A stretch of 64,000 nt of DNA. Origin: Psilocybe azurescens (Eukaryota; Basidiomycota; Agaricomycetes; Agaricales; Agrocybaceae). The stretch is from assembly GCA_023853785.1 (NCBI GenBank), contig JAJIRX010000570.1:62001-126000 (forward strand). The letters run 5' to 3'. Each line of letters begins with the position of its first letter. Positions within the stretch are counted from its first letter, which is position 1. The notes under the pieces were generated by a model, which searched no databases, was not told the DNA's origin, and worked only from the letters and a program-made list of their open reading frames with translations. Both the position numbers and the translations under genes were made by a program. This document shows, piece after piece, positions 46,508 to 58,873 of this stretch.

Positions 46508-47547
46508 ATGGTCCTTTTCTTCAAGTCAACTGGTATATCAGTTTTTTCTTCCTAATTAATGAACAAAAAAACACACCCTATCTCTAGCTGTCAACCCACC
46601 AGCGCTCATATACATGGGCCGGGACAAGGTGGAAAGTGAGGGACGCAACATATCCTAATCATCCGACTACGACTTAAAAACATCCGTCTCGCAGACGAGG
46701 AGCTCATCAAATACGCATGGCCGCAAGATATCTGGTTTCACGTCGACAAACTCTCTTCTGCCCACGTTTACATCCGCATGTCCGAGGACATGACATGGGA
46801 GAGCATGCCTGAAGCCCTGCTCACAGATTGTGCGCAGCTCGTCAAGGCGAACTCCATCGAAGGTGTGGGGGCATTGCTTAGCACCTATTATTGGGGGAAA
46901 TGCTGATACCGTATTGGATAGGGAATAAAAGGATAACATCACTGTCATCTTCACACCGGCCGATAATCTAAAGGTTCTTTTTTCGCCACTTGAAGGCGTG
47001 CCGGTAAACTGAAGAAAAGTCCAAAGAAAACAGGAGACATGGCTGTTGGTCAAGTTTCTTTCCATAATGATAAGAAGGTGAATCTTGTGTATCTGCTTTC
47101 TGTTCCATTTTTGACCTGCAGTTACCAACTAGGTCAAAAGAGGTACGCCTTCGAGCCGAGACAAGATAATCGGAAGCGCAGCCTTACCATATCCTAGTGC
47201 ACGTCGCAACGCGCGAAAACGTGATCGTCAACCGCCTAAATAAGACCAAGGTCGAGCGCCAAGTTGACCACGAACAAGAACGCATCGACCGTATCAAAAC
47301 AGAAAACGCGGTCAAGCGTGCCGCAGCAGCGGAGAAAGTAACACAATTCATTTATATATACAACAAGTACAGTTCTACTACTAATAATAATTTATTATAA
47401 CAACAGAAAAAGCAAGATGCTGAACTGGCCAAGGCCAGAGAAGCGGAGAAAGCAGCACGGTCCTACGACACGCTATTCAATGTGGAGGAAGACGAGGATG
47501 AAGCACCAAGGAAGACGGGTAGAGAGCTGGAGGACGACTTCATGTGA
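46508..47547 (+). CDS. CCDC25: CCDC25-like protein (NFACT-R domain)
   Basis: Fungal homologue of CCDC25, a small protein with the NFACT-R (DUF814) fold related to the RQC factor NEMF/Rqc2. Exons 46508-46532, 46588-46635, 46695-46862, 46922-46973 and three more. The protein reads [68 protein letters not shown], then [48 protein letters not shown] and a charged coiled-coil tail ending GRELEDDFM. In exon 4 the frame is broken at AAAA 46927-46930: one more A restores GNKKDN; otherwise an early stop follows. Human-family length (about 200 residues) fits. The [16 protein letters not shown] core is the strongest evidence. Function in fungi is not established. Confidence 0.9.
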
Positions 47548-48642
47548 ATCGTGCAGGTACGCTGTTGTATCTGCGATCTGGAACCGTTTGGGCCGGAGGA
47601 CGATTTTACTAGGACGATGTCAACTGTCGATTCTGATTTCAACAAAGCAATGTTTATGGACATGGCTATGTCGTACCTTAAGACGCCCTAGAAAGAGAAT
47701 CATGAGGAAGCTCTGGGATTCGCCCATCCATTCCTGAATGTCATTTTCCGCAGAACTAGCATCTTGGGAGCTTCTCGTGTCTCGTCGTCCTGCTTTCCCT
47801 CATCGCTCGTGTTCGTCGGCATTTGGGCTATGAATAAACGTTCAATTATTCCGATACATCAAACAAGTTGCAAGGTCACTTGCCTGGCGTTTTCAAGACG
47901 GCGTGGATATACTGCTTCACTATTGACGTTTTGGTACTGGTTGACAAGGCATCTGAGCCTTTCAGCGTTGAGCTGGAAGAGGTAGAAACGGAGGTACACG
48001 ACTTGGTCATTATTGGTTTCTCGAATCTCGATGGGATGGATTGATAAGGTCGGTATGAGAATTCCTGAAGCCGAAGGCCCTGCCTTTATATCATTGAGGG
48101 AAGCGATTAATCTCGTTGATTGGTTTCAATATATCGACTGCGCCCTGAGCAGCTCATTGATAAAGGTGAGAAATCTAGCCTGTGGGTGGTGTACGTAAGA
48201 AGTCATCGCCTCCTCGCTTCATAGAATGACTGCGGGGAACATGCGCCGCAGACATCTAGCAAGAGTCCGACCTGCGAAAGCAGCGTTCTCGGTATACTAT
48301 AAGTACACTTGGGCACCCTTATCATTATGTTCAGGTTTCATCGGACAAGCATTGGATATTCGAAAAGTAGGTGATTGGTGTGCTGATAAAACTGAATTCT
48401 GCAGGAAGACCGACGTTTAAAGCTTAAGAAATCAACTAGAGCTTTGCAGGGTGACTTTTATTTATTTATTTATGTTCTTACTACACGCATATTTGAATTG
48501 ATGGTTTTTTAAATGCTCGAAGTCGAAGCTCTCTTCAGGATCAGATAGTGCCACACCAGCAGCAAGCTAAGGCTCAAAAACAGCTCTATAAGAACAAGTC
48601 TGATTTTAAAAATAAAGACCGCACTTGAAGAGCCAGAGCCGA
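47548..48642. other. Intergenic, about 1.1 kb
   Basis: Plus ORFs at 47764-47985, 48013-48198 and 48226-48420 are consecutive but in different frames, with no recognised motif and no convincing splice sites; a small unknown gene cannot be ruled out. Confidence 0.3.
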
Positions 48643-48999
48643 CTAAATGAAGCATTCTCCGTTTTCGAGGCCAGCTGAGATGAGGTTCGCCTTGCCGCTG
48701 ATGCAAGTAGTAGTCGTGCCTTGAACACAGAGGTATGCCGATCCTCCTTTGTTTGCGCAGTTATGAGAGCTTGCCCATCCTCTTGACCTGGAATTAACGC
48801 AGCTGTAATTTACGCGCATTCGTCATCATCATAGTGTGGTGAAAGTAAGCAGTGGATGGCGTACCCTTGTTTTGCGTAGTTTTGGTTGTTGGGTCCGATC
48901 AAGGCAACGTTAGAGCAGCTACCAGCGAAAGGGTTCGCTGACAGAGGCAACGGCGGCGCCGACCAAGGCGATGAGTGAGAGAGATAGTAAGAGTTGCAT
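48643..48999 (-). CDS. Small cysteine-rich secreted protein (candidate)
   Basis: On the minus strand a leader MQLLLSLSLIALVGAAVAS is followed by NPFAGSCSNVALIGPNNQN, a 60-70-base intron (donor GTACGCC, acceptor TTACAG) and GCVNSRSRGWASSHNCANKG, GGSAYLCVQGTTTTC, GLENGECFI, stop 48643-48645. The mature chain is about 75 residues with six cysteines, a typical effector-like small secreted protein. A TATA box (49072-49078) stands about 73 bases before the ATG. Between leader and mature part the frame shifts by one near 48945-48960, so either an indel or a different leader is needed. No family named; function unknown. Confidence 0.6.
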
Positions 49000-49855
49000 G
49001 GCGAGTGGACTTGAAATTGGTAGCTTTGTTTGAGATGGGGCTGGGGCAAGAAGTTGACAGAGTAAAAGCTGTTATATACCGCAGCCAGGCTCCCACCTTT
49101 TGAACCCAAGTGGAACTTGTATCACGCTAAATGACTAGTCGTAACTTCAAAAAACAACAGCGAGAGGCTATCCCTTTTTCGCGGCCTTCTGAGATTCAGA
49201 GCAGAGGGGTACAAACTGGACGCCGTAGACTTACCATGGCTAGTAATGTATCTACGACAAAAACATGTACCATGATACTCTCCTGAAATAGTTTTACCAA
49301 TTGCATGGCTTCATCGTTAGAAAGCTGGCCGAGAGCCTTCAGGAATGAGACTAGTAATGGATTCTGAATCGTCGGCGGGCTGCTTGTCAGTTGTGGGTTG
49401 GTCTCATTCAAGTATCGTCACAAGTTTGATCTAGCAAATGCTTCTTTGGAATGACGGGAGTCCAACGCATTCTGGTGCCCGTAGATCAGCAGGGCAACCA
49501 GACGTGAATAAGGTGGCGTCTAGAACTTAGAAGCAGCGGCATAATTGACAACAATCGGCTTTCCTGTGTACCGTAAGTGTATGCCAGAATGGAATGTCCA
49601 TTGAGTTGTACCGTCTGTGCAGGTAGGACCAATGTTGTAGTTGGGTGACCAGTGTTGTACCGCCTAACAGTGAACACAGCCAGGGCCACTGGGCGCTAGA
49701 ATAATGAAACGCGTGACTTCTAGCATGTTCCAGTTAAGTGGTTATCGGGGCTGTGATAAACAAGAGACAACAGCTGGAGGAGAATACCGGCCGAGGGTCA
49801 TAAGTCATCTTGGGCAATTCCTGCCTCTTTGTACCACAACCACCACCTTCAAAGG
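49000..49855. other. Intergenic upstream of the RING gene
   Basis: Includes the promoter of the Cys-rich gene. Minus ORFs at 49196-49411 and 49486-49689 have no recognised motif. Confidence 0.4.
49072..49078 (-). promoter_or_regulatory. TATA box of the Cys-rich secreted gene
   Basis: TATATAA on the minus strand about 73 bases upstream of the start at 48999; supports that a gene starts here. Confidence 0.55.
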
Positions 49856-52800
49856 ATGGAATCCCACAACCTGCCCAATACTATTTCAGATCCTACCGTC
49901 GTCCCAGGTGGTCAGAACAACGACATACAGTGGAATGTGGACGAATTCAGCCCCGCACCACCTGCGGAGAGACTACAACCCCAGATTTCCGCTGACTCAC
50001 AGGCTCAGCAGCCACTCGCAGCGGACAACGACGTGCTAATGGAAACTAGCGACTACGACGATTTACCTGGTCTCCAAGAAGTCTCAGATTCATCAGACTC
50101 CGAAGCTGAATCAGAGTCGGATAGAGATGCCAATGAGGTCGAAATGCAGGCAGTTGACCATGACGACGATGAGGAGGCAGTTCCATCTTTAATAGATGTA
50201 GACACTCCTCATGGCGGCCCTTCATCATCATCCACCTAACAGACCTACACTTTATTCAAACTGCGGCACGCCCAAGTAGCAATAGGCGCGCACGAGTAGA
50301 AGACGACGAGGATGAAGAGCGTGATCGGAGGCATCCTTCACAGCGCGTAAGCAGTAACAACAGAAACCAATCTTCTGCGACATCTTCCGCTTCCCAAACA
50401 TCCACTCATTTACCTCACAATCAGTCCCCTGCATCCGCCCCGCCTGCCCCCCATATCCATCGCCATATAATCCATGCCAGTTTCAATGTCGCTGGAAATC
50501 TCGACCCTAATAACAATCTTAATACACTCCGCTTATTCCAGCACCTGATGACACCCATTAACGCCAATAACAACAACAATAATACCCCGATTCAGAACAA
50601 CGATGTGAATACTCCCCTTAATGATAACCCCGAAGGCAGGGCACCCCAACCAACGCTCCCACAACAACCACAACAACCACAACAACCACAACAACCACAA
50701 CAACCACAACAACCACAACAACCACAACAACCACAACAACCACAACAACCACAACAACCACAACAGCCACAGTCTCCCAGTAGCAATGAACCGCGTATTG
50801 GGGGCGTGGCACTTTCCTTCGAGATTGGGCCAGGCTTTCCTATACCCCAGGGAGCCACCCCGCAACCAGGTCAATTAGCAGTAGAACAAGGCGCACCTGA
50901 CGCGAACGGTCAACCGTTTCCACCCCGCAACGGAACTTTTGCGGACATTCTCGGTGTTCTAGGTCGGTTGGGTGGAGGCATCGATGGTGAGACCGTAATC
51001 AACTTCGGCAACATGGGTTTAGGTCTGGGCATGCACCAAGAGAAGGATGACCCAGAGAGAGCGAAGAAACTTGTAGCCGGTCTAGAGGTTGTGCCCGTAG
51101 GACTGGTCCGCAGATTGGAGAGGGTCGGCGGCGCTGGCGGTGGAATGGGCGAAGAACCCACCAATGGTGGTGACGCTGGCTGCGCCATCTGCTGGGACAA
51201 GCTATTAGATGGAGACGGTGAAGGTTTCGGCAAGGATGAGAAGACCGACGAATCCCCTGAGGCGGGATCTTCTGATTCGGAAACCGTTCAACCCAAGATT
51301 GTCTCCCTCCCCTGTGCTCATGTTTTCCACGCCGATTGTCTTCTTCCATGGTTTGCCCGGCCTAGGCACACCACTTGCCCAACATGCAGATTCAATATCG
51401 ATCCCGAAAATCTCACCCATGCGTCAATGCGTAGAAGAGATAGAAGAGAGCGCGCCGCCTCTCCGCCGGGCTGAGGATGGAGTGAATTCCACCGAAGGGG
51501 AGGGCCCAACTCCTGAAGGCGCATCTGAAGCCGATGCTAACGACGTAGACGGTGATGGTATGCGTCTACCTGATTTTCTTGAAATGATGGGTGCTTCAGG
51601 GGAGTTATTGCGGTCAGAGGAGGTAGAAATACAAAATCGACAAATGACCGAACTTATAGCTCGCATGCGAGCTGATGCTGCTCCCCCTCCCCCACCTCCC
51701 GGGCTTTTAAGTCGCTCGCGAGTAGCGCGTGCTCAGTCAGCTCCTCAAGAATCTGTTACACACCATGCAGACGACGACGCACCCACCGAGATGAATCCTC
51801 TTCCCACTGCAACCGCCGAAGTGAATGCCGATCCCGCTCCTTATCCTGCCCCTACTGCATCTGCAGCAGGTACCCCCCTCGGCAACCCAGCATTTTCTCA
51901 ATACCTGTTTTGCCAGTGCCTGTTATGATTCCCGTTTCGATTCCAGCAGCGGCGCATGGCCCAACAGGCAACCACGACGGTATTGGACTTCCTTTCATAT
52001 TGAGACGACCAAGACGTGCTGATTATCGTTATTTTGTCAGGTGTACCTCGTACTCATACTCCTGCAGAAAATGCCCAACGTGCCCCACCGCGAACTGAAG
52101 GCGATTTTGGTCACTTCCTGTCGCGCATCATGTCGCGAGGCTTTCAGCAACCGGTACCTTTCAATTCACTTTTCCCAGGCCTGCCTCTAAATCGTCAACA
52201 GCAACCTCATCCTCAACCTACCCAAGGGACACCTCAGCCTACTACACCTGGGAATGCCACCGCTGGAGGATCAATGCCAGGTAATTATACTCGATATCGT
52301 CCATATAGTATCATAGCTCATCGACCTCGTACACCGTTTCCTGTATTGCTTTCCTCACATTTAGGTCCTCAATTCTTTGGTACCCGTATTATCGATCCTC
52401 TCAATCTTCCAAATCTTCCCAGGATGACACCTCAGTCTCAAACACCAAACAACGCTGCCAACCCCTCTCCTGCTCAGGCTACTCCTCAAGAGACCATTAG
52501 TAATCCACCCAACATGCCCCGCAGAGATGTGATGGAGATTAGGGTGGACATGGTGTTCGGTCCTGGCGGCCCATTTTCCTTCCCCACTGGCAATCGTCAG
52601 GGTGGAGCTGATCGACGAGTAGGTCAGACTCCGACTGCGACCGGCGCTTTCATGCAGCAGATGGAGAACGAAATGATGGCGCAGGAGAATGCTCAGGGAG
52701 GGCCCAATGAGGATGTCGATATGGGCAACGACGCCCTGCGCCGCGAAATAGAGGGGCGACTGTTCGATATCATTGGGCGTAGGCAACGCACAGGTGCAGA

Positions 52801-53621
52801 CTCAGTGCCTGGTGGTCAGCAAGCTCCAACTCCAGGACAAGCCACTGCCACGCCACCACCTGCCCAGCAGCCAGGACAACAGCCGGCGCCTTTCGATGAT
52901 ATAAACCCTGCCTTTTTGGCTGGTCTGAACACTGGCATGGGCATGGGTATGCATTTCACTGGGACCGGTCGTTCAGTAGCCGAGGCATTTTCCCAGATGT
53001 TCGGTGGAATCAGAGCGCAGCAGCAACAACAACCAGCTCAAGCCACTCCTGCAGGACAACCCCAACCCGAAGGCGAGCAACAGCCTGGTCAACCCGCTGC
53101 AGAGGGCAATCCTCAGCCACAGCAGCAGCAGCAGGCTCCTCCAGCGGGGAATCTCCCCCTTGGATTCACTACTTTGGGAATGTTCCCAAGTCTCGCCGAC
53201 ATATTTGGCAGTGGCATCCCGGAGCGTCGTGCCCCTCGTCCAAGGAAGGACTGGACACTCCCCGCTGCTCCCGGACCTACTCTTCGTCAGCGAATTGAAC
53301 GTCGCGAGCGAGAGGCTGGGTTGAGGTGCTACGATGTCAGCTGTGGTATTGGCCCATCTGATGAGGATCCCTTTGGAGTTGAGCTCGAAGCCGCTGGAGC
53401 TGGAATGAAACAGCTGTCTATCATGTCGAAGGAGGGATAAGAGCGAGCTGTGCTCACATACCTTCCACAGCCCGTGTCTCGTTACTGCAGAGAGGGTCGC
53501 ACTGCGAGGCGCGGATGCCATTGTTGAGGATGGTAGCGTGGATGTATCGTGCCCTATATGCCGGGGTACTGGATGTGTATCGAAGGCGGATTGGGACGAA
53601 GGTGTTGTTGCGCTCTTGTAG
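49856..53621 (+). CDS. Large RING-type protein, putative E3 ubiquitin ligase (frame broken five times)
   Basis: Long, mostly disordered protein with two zinc-binding ends. Start MESHNLPNT (49856). Acidic N-terminus, a Pro-Gln-Gln repeat (50660-50770), then a first RING-H2: CAICWDKL, LPCAHVFHADCLLPWF, CPTCRF (51.18-51.39 kb). A Pro/Gln-rich middle follows with LGFTTLGMFPSL and IERREREAGLRCYDVSCG; a second RING-like end is ELCSHTFHSPCLV to VSCPICRGTGCV, stop 53619-53621. Zinc-ligand patterns support ubiquitin-ligase function. The frame changes at 50218-50220 (C missing), 51468-51470 (extra G), 51893-51896 (T missing), 52040-52041 (extra G) and 53434-53436 (extra G); each time the next frame continues with similar composition. 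No canonical introns are needed. Read as one gene with consensus errors, or a young pseudogene; I favour the first. Confidence 0.75.
50660..50770 (+). repeat. 9-base minisatellite coding (Pro-Gln-Gln)n
   Basis: About twelve tandem copies of CCACAACAA with almost no variation lie inside the RING gene. The unit length is a multiple of three, so copy changes keep the frame. Confidence 0.9.
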
Positions 53622-56349
53622 AGTTCTCTCACCTTTTCCCTTGTCTGGTTTTTGTTCCATCTGGTTGTATTTGTGTCACCTTTTCCTATTTACTTTTCTT
53701 CTATCGCATTGGCATTCCCTTTCTACCATCATGTTTCTACTCTCGCATAATCTTTCATCTCAACTCATTTCCATCGCACATCGAACTTTTCCATTCCATT
53801 CCTTCTACCTACATTTGCATGATCATCATATTTGTATTTTTCAGTATTTTGTGAGTATACCGATTTATGCATGCCGTCCAAGTTCTGTGATGCTAACTTA
53901 CTCGTTCTCTCGTTGCCAACCAGAGATCAAAAGCACTGCAACCTACACCACCGACCACATCTTATCATCATGCATCTATAATATGATAGTAGACCGCCTA
54001 GTAGAGATATATGGACATTATCGTCTGTCTCATTTTTGCTCGCTTGTTTGCATCATTTGGCTCGCTTTCCTATTATCTAAAACGGTATCTGTGACCAACG
54101 CAATACTATGTACTTGTACTACGTCTTGTACCCACTTCTTAAATAATATTTTTATGTTCTTAGCAATATCCACTGCACAGTGCGGTGCCTCTGCGCCGGA
54201 ATGATGCGGAACAGCCACTACGCGCAGCGCCATCACGTGATTAAGTTAATGATAGCTTCGACCTCTGGGCTCCCCATTTGGGTTCTTTCCGTCCCCATAA
54301 CCCTTGTGGCACTGTGCACTGCAATTGTAGTCAGAATGAGTCATTATCCCCTGCAGGCGTCTGGCGGGTGTCGAAAACTGCCTTTGATGAGGCTCCCCTT
54401 CTTTCTTGCCCCCACGTCCATCTTGCCCGATTGTATGTGCGCTCTCTGAAGTCTCGGTGCTCTCTTCCTCTTGACGCCCAAAATCAACGCCTGCTGATAT
54501 GATCAGAGATATCCTGCTGGGATAGAAACATGTGCCGTAAAACGGCCAGATAACGTTGCTGTTCTTATGCTGCTATACACGTCGAAAGCCCTTTTTTCAG
54601 CTTCCTAGGGCATGGGTTTCTGTCATTCTGCGACATCCCATCCGTCAATCAATACGACACTGTATCGGAACGACAACAAATCTACACATTGATATCAGGA
54701 CGCTGGAAATATACCCACCTATGCCTTAGGAGGGGATATCATGTATGAAACTTTGGGCGTTCCTACCTTTTTTGTGATCCTAAAGAGCAAGTACAGCCCA
54801 CAGAGACAGACTTCCGTAACGCCCGCCGGTTCCTCTTTCGCTGGCTATTGAGCTGAAATAACATGCTCTGCCCCTTGGAGAGCTACCCCAATAGAACCAT
54901 GTCGTTAAGCTATTTGGATACAGGGTGTGGCGGGCCATGCTTTCAACGCGAGGCTTGTTTTGATCGGAAAACCTTCTTCAATTTATCGATTTCCCAGTCC
55001 GTCACTACTGAAGGATAATCCAGGAGAGTCTACCGGATTTGTCTCTGATATCTCGTGGCTGGGATGACTATTATTATGTACAGCCACACGAAGAAAATGC
55101 CAACGATAGGACAATTTACACTAGAGTGGAAAGCGGCGCATTCCGAACGCCTTATCTCTTGCAAATTTCTCGAAGACGTCTTACCATTGGCTTTCGGTCA
55201 AGGCGATGGTGATATTTTAACTGTCTGTGTGCATATACGCACATATTTTAGGTCAGGATGACTACGCATTGTCGGGACGATCCATTCTTCCACCGTTGGT
55301 TGACGTCGTACACCTGCGAGAGTGCGTATATGCGTGTAGAAATACCGAAAGGGGCTATTGTCTTCTCTCACCGGAGACAATGCCTCGCTTCCGCGTATAT
55401 ATGCGCCTATTTTTGGTCTGAACGTGGCCCAATGTCATCAAGTCTATGTTACTCATCCCTGACGATCCATGACTGGACTTTTCGTCACCGTTTTCGTATG
55501 TTTTTATGGCATATCAGTAAGCCCCGAAATTCTCCCGCTCCTAGATCATTTTAGGTCTTTACGCTATGATAATTCCTCACGGACCGGACGGTCGAACACT
55601 ATTCGCTTGATGGACACCAATGTTATCACCTGTCCCCACGAGAACCTTCTAGGGTGTTCTCAATTGAAAGATGGACCAATTGCTAAGCACCGCTATTATC
55701 GTTTCAACGGGCATCCTGGAGATGTTGACACAAAGGGTATTCTCTCGCATTCCATCAAATTCTGTGAATGGGAACAGAGACTCTCCGCAAGTCTATCATT
55801 TTCGAAATTTGAACTGGGTCAGTCACACGTTCATCGTACGCATAACCTCAATAATAGTTTCCAGTTTTAAGGGCATATCTGACTACTGCGTTTAAAATTG
55901 GCATATACATTAATAGCAGGGGTAACGACAGCGATGACGACGACGATTAAAGAATACAATGCGAGCCGTAGGCAAGCGAATATGGAGACTATGCTCGTAA
56001 GTAAACTGCAAAAGAAGAATAGGAGTGGAGGTAGAATTGCACGGGGATGGTAGGCGTTACAAGATGTGATTGCGCAAAAGAGGGTATTGTGGATGAGTCC
56101 TTGAAGGCGAGCAAAAGTTAAATCTAATGGCTCCAGGGCTCGTGCAAATATACTCACAAAGTATATGAATAGAAGTAAATCATGAAGAAGAATAAAGTCG
56201 TGAAAGGGGCGTCGCGCGGCGTAAACGAAACGAAGAAAAATCATGAAAAAGAAGATGCAAAAAATGGGAACGAAACAAAAATGCGAATGAAAAGTGTGAA
56301 GACGAGAAGAACAAAAAACACGGCGAAAAGAGAGAAGGGTGGAGCAGAT
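53622..56349. other. Intergenic, about 2.7 kb
   Basis: T-rich 3' flank of the RING gene to about 54.2 kb, then nothing recognised. A plus ORF at 55469-55870 begins with a hydrophobic leader (MTGLFVTVFVCFYGISVSPE) and has 133 codons but no family match; it might be a small secreted protein, or chance. Two related AT-rich patches near 55215-55250 and 55395-55430 look like an imperfect direct repeat. Confidence 0.3.
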
Positions 56350-58873
56350 TCAACGACCGTCGTCAAAAAGGATTTCAAATGTGTTGGGCTTGGATGGAAT
56401 GGCGACGAGGCCCTTGAAGATCCTATGCCCTCGCAGCAAATCAATACGAAGAAAGCCCTTTCGCTCTTCATTGTGCATGAACTCTGGACCGTCTATACAC
56501 CTCTGCTTGAAAGCGGGGAAGCATTGTGCGATGACGTCTTCACCCAGCCTCTCATATTCCGCACGCGTCAACGGTTGGGAGTAAGTGTCGTAAATTGCCC
56601 TGAAGATGTCGACGACCCTGATCTGATACTTGAAGTGCATGTCGATGGGCCACTTATGCAAAGTCCTGTTGACAAGGCTGATCTTGTAGATCGCGGCATC
56701 CTCAGCAATCTCCATAATCTCCTCTTGACGACTGAGAGGCGTGACATACATCCCTCGCTTGACCCTCGGCGCGTATTTTGGAATACGAGGATTGAAACCA
56801 GCATCAAAATATATCTTGGGTGTAGGGGCAGTTTCCACATTCTGGAAGCATAGTCGACTAGCGGCCACTCCAACTGTGGGTGAGTTGGCGGACTTTCGCC
56901 CCACTTTTCACACCTTTCAATAACTTTCACAGATGTCAGAAAATAATCGAAGGGATGTATACAATCAAGAGGTGCTTACGTTTTCTTGCGTCTTCTCTAG
57001 CCTGTTCTTCTACCCGTTCTCTGACGTATGCAGGAATATAGTTGGTGCTATTGAATGTGGTGACAGGCTCTGATGCATGACTTGCTCGCCGCCTGCGGTA
57101 GTACCCGTGTCCCGCTGGATAAAATAATGACAATGAGCACATATCTCATATATTCTGGAAGAAATGACTGACTTTCTACCGGAGAAGGAGTCGCGCTGTT
57201 TGTTGGAGGAAATGCGGCTGAGCCTTGGAAGCGATATCGATATCAGCGACTGAAGTCATACGTCAAAATATCTGAATGTGCGTACCATAGACTGCAGGAT
57301 TTTCGACAGCCACCGGTGGCTGGGTGCGGGAGGTTGATGAGCGTCGAGCCCTCTCCTCATCTGTAAACGTAAGTAATTTTGTTCGGTCTCAATCAGGCTA
57401 CGCTCACCTTCGCGTTTTTCCTGCTGCACTTCCAGCCAAGCTTTTGAAGGGGTAACTAGTTAACAGGTTGGACTTTCACGACTTTTAAAAAGTCGGATAG
57501 GAAAGCTCACTGCGGTACTTGGATCGCTCTAGACGATTCGTCAGACACCCAAAAATATATTAAGAAATACAGCTGATGGTGCGTACCATTCTTGCGTCGT
57601 GGGGATTCATCTTCAGAATAATAGGATCTCGTATTATCTGCACCGAGAGCCATCAGAACGACACAAATGAAAAGATATATGGGCGCTAATCACCGTAACT
57701 GCTCTCTTTTTCATAGCAGACTTGGTAGGCACCGCAGCTGTGGTAGATTTTTTCATTGCAGATTTCAATGGTCCTGAAGATCCTGGTGAGTATCGTGAAA
57801 TACCAGTGTATCAGATCGCTCACCCTTGCTTTCAGTCTCCGCCGGTATCACTGGAGTCGCTGAATAGATTCATAAGTATGAGACTCTGAGCTACAACCCA
57901 ATGGCAAGACATACTTATAACAGGAACGCCCTTCCAATTTTCAAAATCGACGGGGACTTTCTTGCTCCTCTTTGATGATTCTGTCGGGGTTGACTTGTCA
58001 GCGTCTTGCTGATTGAAAAATGTCAAGAAACTTACCCTTCTTTAGCGCTGGTGCTATTAGGGTTTTCTGAGGTTTTTCGTCTTCTGGGTCATCCGGATAA
58101 CCTTTTAGCATCCCTATCGAGGCAATAGTTCTCAGCATCGGGAGAAGACGACACAGAAGAAAATGTGTTGACGCACGCCGTTGAACAGTTTCACCTTTCC
58201 GCTTTGAAATTTCCCTCAACCGCTTCTCCTCCGGGTAATCGACGTCAGCGTTGACTGGATATTGCTCAAATCAGCGGTGCAAAAATAAATGATCTCTGGT
58301 GCTTACGAAGCTGATGTGCGGTGTGGGCGGGAGCAGGAGCAGGAGCAGCTGGAAGGTTGCGGATCTGTGCCTCCAGATACTGGGCAGAAGGTACTAGGAA
58401 TGGATGAGTCTCGATGGGATGTGGGATAGTGCGATCAAGAAGACGTAACACACACCTGAAATCGGTGCGCGAGAAGGATCGATAATCGCCCTTTCGCGAT
58501 GTTCCAGTATGGGAATGTACGCCCCTTGAGGAAGGATGTGGCCGGATGGGCCGCGGCGCTTCAAACAAGGGAAGCTCAGATAAACCGAGAAAAATGGGGC
58601 ATACGACATACCTTCGACATAACCAGACGATGCTGCCCGTGGTCGGCTCGTATCTACTGGTGTATGCCGCGAGCCCAAAACCGAGACGGTTGCTCGTCTT
58701 TCAGGTGAGAAGTGTCGAAAGAGAAGATTGCTGATTGGCTTGTCTGTAGGTTGCTCCTGAAATGCGACTGGAGAAAAAGGTCCATCCGGGAGGGACACGC
58801 TCGTCAACTTGGGGGTCTTGGGCTCGAAAGACGCTTTACTATCGCGGGGCTTGGATTTCCCCCACTTAAACAT
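56350..58873 (-). CDS. DUF6699-type protein, intron rich
   Basis: Agaricomycete protein ending in a domain that matches the DUF6699 pattern. Minus strand from MFKWGKSKPRDS (ATG 58873): basic linker, GPSGHILPQGAYIPILEHRERAI, Pro/Ala run, VDYPEEKRLREISKRKG-type charged region, Lys-rich SAMKKS repeats, RARRSSTSR, GHGYYRRRRASHASE, then the C-terminal domain: TPKIYFDAGFNPRIPKYAPR, LVNRTLHKWPIDMHFKYQIRVVDIFRAIY, LTRAEYERLG, and the closing RIDLLRGHRIFKGLV, typical of the family, stop 56350-56352. At least ten small exons between 57.1 and 58.6 kb; boundaries there are not resolved. Function is unknown for the family. Confidence 0.78.

Noticed and set aside
46667..47128. 153-codon minus ORF over CCDC25
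   Set aside because: It is antisense to conserved exons of CCDC25 and has no protein features of its own.
50533..50874. Long minus ORFs with Leu-Trp, Cys-Gly or Val runs
   Set aside because: They are antisense readings of the Pro-Gln-Gln minisatellite, not genes.
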